From positions 1 to 5,522 of the forward strand of contig CANHKJ010000210.1 of NCBI GenBank assembly GCA_947460915.1: DNA of 5,522 bases. The letters run 5' to 3'. This document shows, one piece after another, positions 1 through 5,522 of this stretch (positions within the stretch are counted from its first letter, which is position 1; each line of letters starts with the position of its first letter). The notes beneath the pieces were generated by a model, which made no database searches, was not told the origin of the DNA, and saw only the letters and a list, made by a program, of their open reading frames with translations. A program made the translations under genes and the position numbers. The stretch is from Verrucomicrobiia bacterium (lineage in GTDB: Bacteria; Verrucomicrobiota; Verrucomicrobiia; Verrucomicrobiales; Akkermansiaceae).

Positions 1-72
1 CTGATGTGTGGAGATTTAATCTGGCGTGAGCTTGTTTGTTATCCTCTGAGATGATAGAACAGCGCATCAACT

Positions 73-348
73 ATGAAAAAAATCCATCTTCGCGTGACGC
101 CGAATGCCCGGCAGAGTGCCATTCAAGGCTGGGAAGCGCATCCTTTGCATGGTCGGGTGTTGCGGGTGCGGATCGCAGCTCCGCCTGCTGAGGGCAAGGC
201 AAATCAGGAAGTTGTGGCATTCCTTGCGAAAGTCCTCGGAGTCGGGAAGTCGCATGTTTCGTTAGATAAAGGAAGCACTTCTCGCGAGAAAACGTTGTTG
301 GTGCCGGATGTTTGTGACTGGCCAGCTGCGTGGGAGTCCGCTGATTGA
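73..348 (+). CDS. DUF167 / YggU (UPF0235) family small protein
   Basis: A 91-residue protein of the DUF167 family, which has no firmly established biochemical role; known members are small cytoplasmic alpha/beta proteins. The family pattern spans nearly the full length: a first strand with RVTPNARQSAI (residues 7-17), then LRVRIAAPPAEGKANQEVV (30-48), FLAKVLGVGKSHVSL (50-64) and a closing GSTSREKTLLV (67-77). The APPAEGKAN block is the family hallmark. The length matches the usual 80-100 residues, so the gene appears complete. There is no signal peptide or membrane segment. The ATG at 73 is chosen because MKKIHLRV starts the first conserved strand; no good ribosome binding site precedes it, and the nearby ATG at 51 is in another frame. 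It runs convergently into the heparinase-like gene with no gap. Family assignment is confident; function is unknown. Confidence 0.93.
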   Translation: MKKIHLRVTPNARQSAIQGWEAHPLHGRVLRVRIAAPPAEGKANQEVVAFLAKVLGVGKSHVSLDKGSTSREKTLLVPDVCDWPAAWESAD

Positions 349-2130
349 TCAACGCCAAGAGACATCGAGGCTGAGCTTTTCGCCTGCTGGCACGGTGAAG
401 CCGATCATGCGGTAGCCTTTGTTTGGGTTCTCGGCACTCGTTGGAGGTTTGAGTGAAAATTCTTGCCAGTCACCGCCGAGGGAATCGTGGCGAGTGAGTG
501 TAAGTTTTTTCCCTTTGTTGGTGAGTGTGATGGTTTTTCCTTGAATGGTGAAAGCGGAATCGATGACGACTGCCCAACGCACGGGACCACGAGGTTTGAG
601 TATGACATCGGTTATGCGAGTTTCACCACTGATGAGATAAAATCGAACCATGCGCGTGGCTTTTTCGGTCTGGCCCGCGTAGGCGGTGGTGAGGTCGATT
701 GAGCACTCGATGGAGCTTGAATTGATGAATTTCCATGGGGAAATCGGGCAACCTTGCGCTGGTGTGCTTTGGATTTCATCGTTGATGACGAGCGTATTGT
801 GCGAGCGATTGTTCAGTCGAAAATAATCCCAGCGTTGTTTGCCGAAGTAGCCCGGGAGATTGTAGCCTTCTTTGCCCATGTCGATGAACCAACGATGCCC
901 TTGTGATTCGTAAACAAACGACCCTACATCAAGGTGACCGTGACTCGCAGCACCGGTGCCTCCTTTGATCGCGAGCCATACGGCGTTGTTTGACCAATTG
1001 GTGCGGGCGAAAGCTACGTCTTGCTGACCGCGGAAAATATCATAGGTGCGGGCGGGTTGGCGTTGTGTCGTGGCGGCAGGAAGCCAGAGCAAATGCAGCG
1101 GATGGAAGCGCACATCGCTGGCACCACTTTGCGAAAATGGCTGATCGAGGTAAGCATTGAGGTGAGCACGTACGATGTTCGGAAGATCGCTGTCAGGAAA
1201 TTTCGACGCCAAAAAACTCTGCGCGGCAGTGGGGTAATTTTTGCGCATGCCGCCATCGGCGTAGTTGAAGCAGATGCCCGTTGGCCCAATGTTATGGATC
1301 ACAAATTCCGCAGTCCGCTTCCACAAAGAGCCAAGCGATTTTTGGTTTTGATGCAAAAATGTCAGCCCCTGGTGCATGGTTTGATAATTGGTGCCATAGT
1401 GCCAATAATCGGGCCCCTCGGGATAAGCGCCATCGGGTTGGTAAAAGACTTCGCACTGGGCGAGGAGCTTGCTGGATTGCTCGATCACACGATCGCAACG
1501 CTGCGGTTCGCGTTCATGTAACGCGATCGCCGCAAAGGCCATGCCGGTGCCACAGACTTGTGACCAGTTGTTCGAGGGTCCTTGCCACCAGCGATTCTTG
1601 GCGTTTTTCCCTTCGATCATCGCGAGTCCTTTATCTAACAAATGTTTCGCATAATGATTGCGCTGTTTGTCATTCAGGTTTGGGTAAAGCCAATCGTAGC
1701 CAATCGCCAGTGCGGCGCTCATTTCTGCGGTGTCGAGAAAGTGATCGGGATTCCAATTCCCCATCGCACAAACCGCATCCATTTCACGCAGTGTGCGATC
1801 ATAATATTCCTTCTTCTTGGTGGTGCGCCAAGCCCATCCCGTATGCAAGATGTTGTGTAAGGCCAAGCGCGACTCGGGCAACAAGCGCTTGCCGTCGTAT
1901 TTTTCATAGCGACATGTTCGCTCCTTGAGCGTGGCATCGGCACGGGCGAGAATATTTTTTTGGAGCTGGGCCGCGAGTGGATCGGAGCTGATTTTTTTCG
2001 CCACGACGGCTTCTTCCGATGTAGAAAAAAGCAAGCGCGGATGTGCGGGCATTTCAGCGGCACTAAGTGACGGAGAACATGCAATGGCAGCGACGATCGC
2101 ACTCAGAGCAAAGATACGGCGAAGAAGCAT
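349..2130 (-). CDS. Secreted heparinase II/III-family protein (putative polysaccharide lyase)
   Basis: A 593-residue exported protein with the two-part build of heparinase II/III-like lyases (alpha/alpha toroid, then beta-sandwich), which cleave uronic-acid polysaccharides by beta-elimination. Residues 1-25 form a signal peptide (LLRR, hydrophobic AIVAAIA, likely cut near SLSAA); AIAC at 15-18 is a weak lipobox, so a lipoprotein is possible. PRLLF (31-35) opens the mature part. The helical domain has GYDWLYP (144-150), NNWSQVCGTG (187-196) and YPEGPDYWHYGTNY (236-249). The second domain has ASHGHLDVGSF (395-405), FIDMG (415-419) and NNRSHNTLVI (440-449). By comparison with Pedobacter heparinase II, H399, D417 and H444 are likely metal ligands and Y245 or Y249 the catalytic tyrosine; this is inferred from motifs, not an alignment. 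The ATG at 2130 is chosen for the compact signal peptide. An in-frame ATG at 2172 overlaps the exporter's stop codon and would add 14 residues. Substrate cannot be told from sequence; it may not be heparin. Confidence 0.88.
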   Translation of the reverse strand: MLLRRIFALSAIVAAIACSPSLSAAEMPAHPRLLFSTSEEAVVAKKISSDPLAAQLQKNILARADATLKERTCRYEKYDGKRLLPESRLALHNILHTGWAWRTTKKKEYYDRTLREMDAVCAMGNWNPDHFLDTAEMSAALAIGYDWLYPNLNDKQRNHYAKHLLDKGLAMIEGKNAKNRWWQGPSNNWSQVCGTGMAFAAIALHEREPQRCDRVIEQSSKLLAQCEVFYQPDGAYPEGPDYWHYGTNYQTMHQGLTFLHQNQKSLGSLWKRTAEFVIHNIGPTGICFNYADGGMRKNYPTAAQSFLASKFPDSDLPNIVRAHLNAYLDQPFSQSGASDVRFHPLHLLWLPAATTQRQPARTYDIFRGQQDVAFARTNWSNNAVWLAIKGGTGAASHGHLDVGSFVYESQGHRWFIDMGKEGYNLPGYFGKQRWDYFRLNNRSHNTLVINDEIQSTPAQGCPISPWKFINSSSIECSIDLTTAYAGQTEKATRMVRFYLISGETRITDVILKPRGPVRWAVVIDSAFTIQGKTITLTNKGKKLTLTRHDSLGGDWQEFSLKPPTSAENPNKGYRMIGFTVPAGEKLSLDVSWR

Positions 2131-2171
2131 GCTCAATACTACGCAAAATCCTGCGCCTTTCTTGCACGGCA

Positions 2172-3977
2172 TTACGCATGCAGCTCGCCAGCAGCTTCTA
2201 ACAAATTGCGGAAAGTGCCTGGTTGGTTTTCGAGTTCCTGAAAAGTGCCACTTGCCACGATTTGACCTTTTTCTAACACAATGATGCGTTCCGCTTGGCG
2301 AATGCTGGAAAAGCGATGGGCGATGAGAAAGGTTGTGCGCCCTTGGCAAAGAATGCGCAGAGACGCGGTGATCGCGGCTTCGCTTTCCGCATCGAGGGCG
2401 CTAGTGGCTTCATCGAGGATCAAAATGGGCGCGTCTTTCAAGAAGGCCCGCGCCATTGCGATGCGTTGTCGCTGTCCGCCCGACAGGCTTGATCCTCGTT
2501 CTCCGACTACCGTTTGGTAGCCCTCGGGCAAGCGTTCGATGAATTCGTGGGCGTGCGCTTTGATCGCTGCGGTACGGATTTCCTCATCGGTGGCATCCTG
2601 ACGTCCCACACGGATGTTTTCGGCGATCGAATCCTGAAATAGCACCGGCATTTGCGGCACTACGGCGATGTTGCGGCGCAAATCTGCGAGCGACCAAGCA
2701 CGTAGATCTGTGCCATCGATGAGAATTTGCCCCGCAATCGGATCAAACAAACGCGGCAGCATATTGACCATCGTCGTCTTGCCCGAACCACTCGGCCCGA
2801 CAAAAGCGATCATCTGGCCGTGCTGCACGTGCAAGGAAACATCGCGCAACACCGGTTCCTCATCGTAGGAAAACGAGACTCTTTCCCAGCGTACGTCGCC
2901 GACGATCGCGCCACTTGCTTTGATATCCTCCGCCGCAGGCTCCGCGACGGTTTCTTCGGCTTCGAGAATCATTTCGAGCCGCTCAGAGGCGGCGCCGCCT
3001 TGGCGTAGGAGGGCATTGACGGCACCGAGTTTTTTCACAGGTTCGTAGGCCATGAACAAGGCCATGCCGACGGCGATGAATTCATCGAGCGTCATGCCGC
3101 GTTGCACACCGAGATAGAGTGCAAACGCAAAGCCTACCGAGGCAACGACTTCGATCGCTGGTGAAATCAGCGCCTTGTATTTCACCACCTTGAGCATGAG
3201 GCGCAGAACGTTTTTGACTTGCGAGGCATAGGTGTTTTGCTGGCGTGATTCGAGCTGATAGACGCGGACTTCCAAGGGAGATTGAAGGGTTTCGCTGATT
3301 GTCGAAGAAGTCTCTCCCATCTGCTTCTGCACCGCTTTGCTGCGCTGGGCAATTTTTTTCCCAGCACGAGAAATGGGAATCACGCAGAGAGGAATTGAAA
3401 ATAAACCAATCATGGCAATGCCCATGCTGTGGTTTTCTGCAGATTTTGCGATCAGGAAATAAATAGCCGCAATGAGAGTGGCGGGTTGTTTGATCAGATC
3501 GTTGCTGCCCTGAGCGATGGCATTGCGGATCACTTCGCAATCGTAGGTGAGTCGCGATAAAAGATCGCCTGACTTATTGCCGTGATAGTAGCTCATCGGC
3601 AAACGCTGTAACTTGGCAAAAGCCATGGTGCGAATCCGCTCCAGAACGAGAAATCCAGATTTGTTGATTAAGTAGGTATTTGCGTAACCTGATGCTCCGC
3701 GGATGAGGAAAATCAACGGAATCAGCATGCACATGACTAGGGTCAGTGATTCTACGGAACCATCGAGCCATTTTTGTTGAAAATCGATGACCCAGAGCGG
3801 AACGTCATTCATTTTGTTTTCATCGCGGAAAAGAAGAGGAAAGACTTTATTCACCATGGTGGGCAAACCGAATCCACTAGCGATGCCATAAATGATCCCC
3901 GCCAGGATCCCGCCGCCAAACGTAGCGCGAATCTCCCAAAGCAGTGGGTAATAGCGTTTCAATGGACTATTTTTCAC
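2172..3977 (-). CDS. ABC exporter half-transporter, MsbA-type (membrane domain fused to ATPase)
   Basis: A complete 601-residue inner-membrane exporter subunit expected to work as a homodimer. The N-terminal half has about six membrane segments (near residues 19-43, 76-97, 165-180, 184-203, 272-290, 296-312). The ATPase half has every expected motif: A-loop Y371, Walker A GPSGSGKTT (394-402), Q-loop Q442, exporter X-loop VGERG (491-495), signature LSGGQ (498-502), Walker B ILILDE with catalytic E523, D-loop SALD (526-529) and switch H554. Nothing indicates inactivation. The length matches MsbA and related lipid or lipid-linked glycan flippases, but this superfamily also exports drugs and peptides, so the substrate is not assigned. 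The start is a GTG at 3977: two in-frame TAG codons lie at 3987-3992, so no upstream start exists, and no clear Shine-Dalgarno site precedes it. The downstream heparinase-like gene begins 0-41 bases after the stop, indicating a shared transcript. Confidence 0.95.
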   Translation of the reverse strand: MKNSPLKRYYPLLWEIRATFGGGILAGIIYGIASGFGLPTMVNKVFPLLFRDENKMNDVPLWVIDFQQKWLDGSVESLTLVMCMLIPLIFLIRGASGYANTYLINKSGFLVLERIRTMAFAKLQRLPMSYYHGNKSGDLLSRLTYDCEVIRNAIAQGSNDLIKQPATLIAAIYFLIAKSAENHSMGIAMIGLFSIPLCVIPISRAGKKIAQRSKAVQKQMGETSSTISETLQSPLEVRVYQLESRQQNTYASQVKNVLRLMLKVVKYKALISPAIEVVASVGFAFALYLGVQRGMTLDEFIAVGMALFMAYEPVKKLGAVNALLRQGGAASERLEMILEAEETVAEPAAEDIKASGAIVGDVRWERVSFSYDEEPVLRDVSLHVQHGQMIAFVGPSGSGKTTMVNMLPRLFDPIAGQILIDGTDLRAWSLADLRRNIAVVPQMPVLFQDSIAENIRVGRQDATDEEIRTAAIKAHAHEFIERLPEGYQTVVGERGSSLSGGQRQRIAMARAFLKDAPILILDEATSALDAESEAAITASLRILCQGRTTFLIAHRFSSIRQAERIIVLEKGQIVASGTFQELENQPGTFRNLLEAAGELHA

Positions 3978-4140
3978 GGGCGGAGACTACTATGCGCTTT
4001 CTCGACTGGCAATGCTCAATTCTGGTGCGGTATGTGGTGTTTTTGAGGTCAGGAAATGAATGAAATTACCTCACGAAAAATTAGTTTCAATCATACTGAA
4101 CCTACGGTATCGCACTGCCAGCGTTTCCATAGATTTGTAG
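3978..4140. other. Intergenic leader upstream of the ABC exporter; no intact gene
   Basis: This stretch separates the leftward exporter gene from the rightward PEP-CTERM remnant and should hold the promoter of the exporter-heparinase transcript. I could not find a convincing -35/-10 pair on the minus strand. On the plus strand an AGGA at 4051-4054 sits five bases before an ATG at 4060, which opens 26 codons ending at a TAG (4138-4140). The encoded peptide, starting MKLPHEKL, resembles nothing known to me and is not a convincing signal peptide. It may be the decayed 5' end of the downstream remnant, since it is in the same frame as the first part of that remnant. Confidence 0.4.
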
Positions 4141-4409
4141 TTTCAGACGAACCACTTTAACTGCTGCACATCTGCTTGGCAGCATTTTGACATCAATGAC
4201 ACAGCCTCCTACAATGGAGTGAGCTTCTACAGCCCAATAGTGGTGAAGGCCTGCGTTTCGAAATTGGTGGTTGGTATGGCAACACTTGGCAAATTGAACT
4301 GTACATCAACAATTTGCAAATCACAGGGTGCGCCTGTATCCCTGAGCCAACTACTACGGGATTAGTTGGATTGGCTGGACTTTTCCTCGTGCTGCGTCGT
4401 CGTCGCTAG
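4141..4409 (+). pseudogene. Frameshifted remnant of a PEP-CTERM sorted surface/exported protein
   Basis: The 3' end reads in frame from 4200 to a TAG at 4407: residues EGLRFEIGGWYGNTW, then QIELYINNLQITG, then a PEP-CTERM tail made of PEPTTTG, the helix LVGLAGLFLVL, and RRRR just before the stop. This tail is the known sorting signal recognised by exosortase and trimmed at the outer envelope. No ATG, GTG or TTG opens this frame before residue 38, and it is closed by TGA at 4197. The sense continues in another frame, where 4186-4236 reads FDINDTASYNGVSFYSP. Adding one base near 4235-4236 joins FYSP to NSGEGLRFEIGG, so a single-base deletion explains the break. Further upstream that frame meets a TAG at 4138. 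About 88 residues are recoverable, much shorter than usual PEP-CTERM proteins, and no signal peptide is visible, so the 5' part is probably lost too. A sequencing error could explain the frameshift but not the missing start. Confidence 0.72.
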
Positions 4410-4427
4410 TCTTGATCTGATTTTTTC

Positions 4428-4466
4428 ACCGACCGTTTGGTGTTTTTCCAAACGGTCGGTTTGTTT
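4428..4466 (+). terminator. Intrinsic terminator of the PEP-CTERM remnant
   Basis: A perfect 13-bp stem pairs ACCGACCGTTTGG (4428-4440) with CCAAACGGTCGGT (4448-4460) around a T-rich seven-base loop, followed by TTGTTTT (4461-4467). It begins 18 bases after the remnant's stop codon, the normal place for a rho-independent terminator. It also insulates the ThuA-like gene from upstream transcription, so that gene probably has its own promoter within 4468-4542. The left flank lacks the A-run needed for good termination in the opposite direction. Confidence 0.85.
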
Positions 4467-4478
4467 TGGGGGGTGTTC

Positions 4479-4508
4479 TTTATCAGATTCGAGAAATGAT
4501 TTGATAAA
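4479..4508 (+). promoter_or_regulatory. Inverted repeat in the leader of the ThuA-like gene (candidate operator or RNA hairpin)
   Basis: TTTATCA (4479-4485) and TGATAAA (4502-4508) are exact 7-base inverted repeats. In RNA the pairing extends to 11 bp (4479-4489 with 4498-4508, including two G-U pairs) around an eight-base loop. It lies 34-64 bases before the start codon, the only ordered structure between the terminator and the gene. It could be a repressor site overlapping the promoter or a leader hairpin. The stem is AT-rich and may be chance; no clear -35/-10 pair was identified. Confidence 0.3.
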
Positions 4509-4542
4509 TTTTCGCAATTCTGGCAGTAGTTCCTCCACGCAT

Positions 4543-5406
4543 ATGATCAAAAAACTGCTCATTACCTGTTGTGCTATGGCGAGCCTCGGCTTCGCTCAAG
4601 CGGAAGTAAAACCTTTGAAAGTTCTATTGGTCATCGGTGGATGCTGCCATGACTACAAAAATCAACAACACATCCTTTCTGAAGGCATTCAGGCGCGAGT
4701 CAATTGCGAAGTGACGATTGAGTTCACTCCCGATGGCTCGACCAAGCCGCAATTCCCGATTTATCAAAATCCTGACTGGGCCAAGGGCTATGACGTGGTA
4801 ATTCACGACGAGTGTGCTGCTGACATCACTGATCCTAAGATCATCGCAAACATCGTTAACGCTCACAAAAATGGCGTGCCTGCGGTAAACCTGCATTGCG
4901 CCATGCACTCGTATCGCAGTGGTCCTTACGGCCAGCCGATGAAGCCTGATGCTCCCGAGGCCTCATGGTTCAACATGCTCGGTCTGCAATCCAGCGGTCA
5001 CGGCCCACAAAAGCCGATTCAAGTGACATACACCAACAAAAATCATCCGATCACCAAAGGCCTTGAAGATTGGACGACGATAAACGAAGAGCTTTACAAC
5101 AACGTGCATGGCATCGAGGGCAACTTCAAAAACTGGCCTACCGCGACTCCTCTCGCAGAAGGCAAGCAGGATGCAGGTGACAAGCCTGGCCAAAACCATA
5201 CCTGCATTGTCTGGACGAACGAATTCGGTGACAAGAAAACACGCATTTTCAGCACCACGCTCGGCCATAACAATGACACCGTGGGTGACAAGCGTTTCCT
5301 CGATCTCGTTTGCCGCGGCTTGCTGTGGTCGGTAGGGAAACTCGATGAAAATGGCAAAGTCGTAGAAGGCTATGTTTCCAAAAATTACAAGCCTGAGGCA
5401 AAATAA
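4543..5406 (+). CDS. Secreted ThuA-like domain protein
   Basis: A 287-residue exported protein of the ThuA-like family, which has a class I glutamine amidotransferase-like (flavodoxin-type) fold. ThuA takes its name from rhizobial trehalose utilisation; in Planctomycetes and Verrucomicrobia the domain is common in secreted sugar-degrading sets, often beside DUF1080 proteins. Residues 1-20 are a signal peptide (MIKKLL, hydrophobic core, AQA cut before E21). The fold follows: KVLLVIGGCCHDY (26-38), a strand DVVIHDE (84-90), AVNLHCAMHSYR (114-125), SSGHGP (150-155), NHPITKGL (167-174), NEELY (181-185) and the closing FSTTLGHNNDT (236-246) with the helix RFLDLVCRGLLWSVGK (251-266). The histidines at 36, 118, 122, 153 and 242 in these blocks are candidate active-site or metal residues; this is inference. 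The ATG at 4543 is chosen because it starts the signal peptide; the frame is open further upstream but only into the terminator. No Shine-Dalgarno site is visible. It has its own terminator and no operon partner here. Confidence 0.9.
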   Translation: MIKKLLITCCAMASLGFAQAEVKPLKVLLVIGGCCHDYKNQQHILSEGIQARVNCEVTIEFTPDGSTKPQFPIYQNPDWAKGYDVVIHDECAADITDPKIIANIVNAHKNGVPAVNLHCAMHSYRSGPYGQPMKPDAPEASWFNMLGLQSSGHGPQKPIQVTYTNKNHPITKGLEDWTTINEELYNNVHGIEGNFKNWPTATPLAEGKQDAGDKPGQNHTCIVWTNEFGDKKTRIFSTTLGHNNDTVGDKRFLDLVCRGLLWSVGKLDENGKVVEGYVSKNYKPEAK

Positions 5407-5427
5407 TTTCCACTAGGTTTTTAGACA

Positions 5428-5459
5428 AAACAAGCTCCCCAGTGCTGGGGAGCTTGTTT
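5428..5459. terminator. Probable bidirectional intrinsic terminator after the ThuA-like gene
   Basis: AAACAAGCTCCCCAG (5428-5442) and CTGGGGAGCTTGTTT (5445-5459) are perfect 15-base inverted repeats. The practical hairpin is a 14-bp stem with a GTGC loop and a GC-rich core. It starts 22 bases after the stop codon. T-rich tails exist on both sides: TTGTTT on the plus strand, and TTGTTTTGTCTAAAAA on the minus strand. The hairpin therefore suits a pair of convergent genes, which agrees with the possible minus-strand gene end at 5487. Confidence 0.85.
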
Positions 5460-5486
5460 GCGTTATGGGGGGTGATCAAGCTTCGT

Positions 5487-5522
5487 TCAAAGTGCGTCTT
5501 TGTTGATGTCCATGGCGGCATA
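5487..5522 (-). CDS. Possible 3' end of a convergent gene cut by the window edge
   Basis: On the minus strand a frame open from the window edge ends YAAMDINKDAL and a TGA at 5487-5489. The stop lies 27 bases before the bidirectional hairpin, the right position for a gene sharing that terminator. Only eleven codons are visible, so neither the reality of the gene nor its product can be settled. The other minus frames either run through the hairpin or stop closer to it. Confidence 0.35.
   Translation of the reverse strand, partial: YAAMDINKDAL

Noticed and set aside
1..54. Possible 3' end of an upstream plus-strand gene (frame 1 ending TGA at 52, or frame 3 ending DVWRFNLA then TGA at 27).
   Set aside because: Both frames are open only because the window starts here; the visible codons are too few to choose between them or recognise a product.
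32..58. Promoter-like pair TTGTTT (32-37) and GATAGA (53-58) before the DUF167 gene.
   Set aside because: The spacing is 15 bases and the -10 match is poor; not better than chance.
1021..1928. Long plus-strand open frames (166 and 215 codons) opposite the heparinase-like gene.
   Set aside because: They lie antisense to a well-supported coding region and show no domain, signal or start context; shadows of the real gene.
2131..2349. N-terminal extension of the heparinase-like frame up to 2349.
   Set aside because: It would overlap the exporter's conserved C-terminus, and the extra residues show no signal peptide or family match; only the starts at 2172 and 2130 are credible.
4162..4184. Inverted repeat TGCTGC / GCAGCA in the PEP-CTERM remnant.
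   Set aside because: Only six bases with an 11-base loop inside former coding sequence; expected by chance.
4366..4542. Upstream extension of the ThuA-like frame starting at ATG 4366.
   Set aside because: It overlaps the PEP-CTERM tail in another frame and runs through the terminator hairpin; the signal peptide starts at 4543.
4465..5475. TGGGGGGTG occurs after both terminators (4467-4475 and 5466-5474), and GAGCTTGTTTG occurs near 28 and 5449.
   Set aside because: Matches of 9-11 bases are expected by chance within 5.5 kb, and no longer shared block surrounds them.
5249..5521. 90-codon minus-strand frame at the right edge.
   Set aside because: It runs through the terminator hairpin and far into the antisense of the ThuA-like gene; no protein character.

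Overview
The window looks like part of a chromosome from a Verrucomicrobiota bacterium, most likely Verrucomicrobiae. The best clue is a PEP-CTERM sorting tail (PEP motif, hydrophobic helix, four arginines) of the kind abundant there. A secreted ThuA-like protein and a secreted heparinase II/III-type protein fit the same group. Base composition is moderate and Shine-Dalgarno sites are weak or absent. The taxonomic call is an inference from gene content, not a measurement.

Layout. (1) 73-348 (+): a small DUF167/YggU-family protein. (2) 349-2130 (-): a secreted heparinase II/III-family protein. Its stop codon abuts that of the DUF167 gene inside one TGATCA palindrome. (3) 2172-3977 (-): a complete MsbA-type ABC exporter half-transporter, directly upstream of the heparinase gene and probably co-transcribed with it. 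(4) 3978-4542: a 565-base stretch with no intact gene. It holds a frameshifted PEP-CTERM protein remnant (about 4141-4409, +) that still has its own intrinsic terminator (4428-4466), then a short leader with an inverted repeat. (5) 4543-5406 (+): a secreted ThuA-like domain protein. (6) 5428-5459: a 15-bp perfect inverted repeat that probably acts as a two-way terminator. (7) 5487-5522 (-): possibly the last codons of a convergent gene cut by the window edge.

How the genes may work together. The exporter and the putative polysaccharide lyase are read in one direction and meet almost head to tail (TAATG at the junction), so they probably share a transcript. Whether they share a pathway is unknown; MsbA-type exporters usually flip lipids or lipid-linked glycans. 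The heparinase-like and ThuA-like proteins both carry signal peptides and both families are tied to carbohydrate breakdown. With the PEP-CTERM remnant this suggests an organism that invests in extracellular glycan handling. No mobile element, CRISPR array, tRNA or rRNA was seen. I did not find a clearly new multi-gene system here. The most distinctive items are the decayed PEP-CTERM gene, the shared palindromic stop, and the possibly altered active site of the heparinase-like protein.
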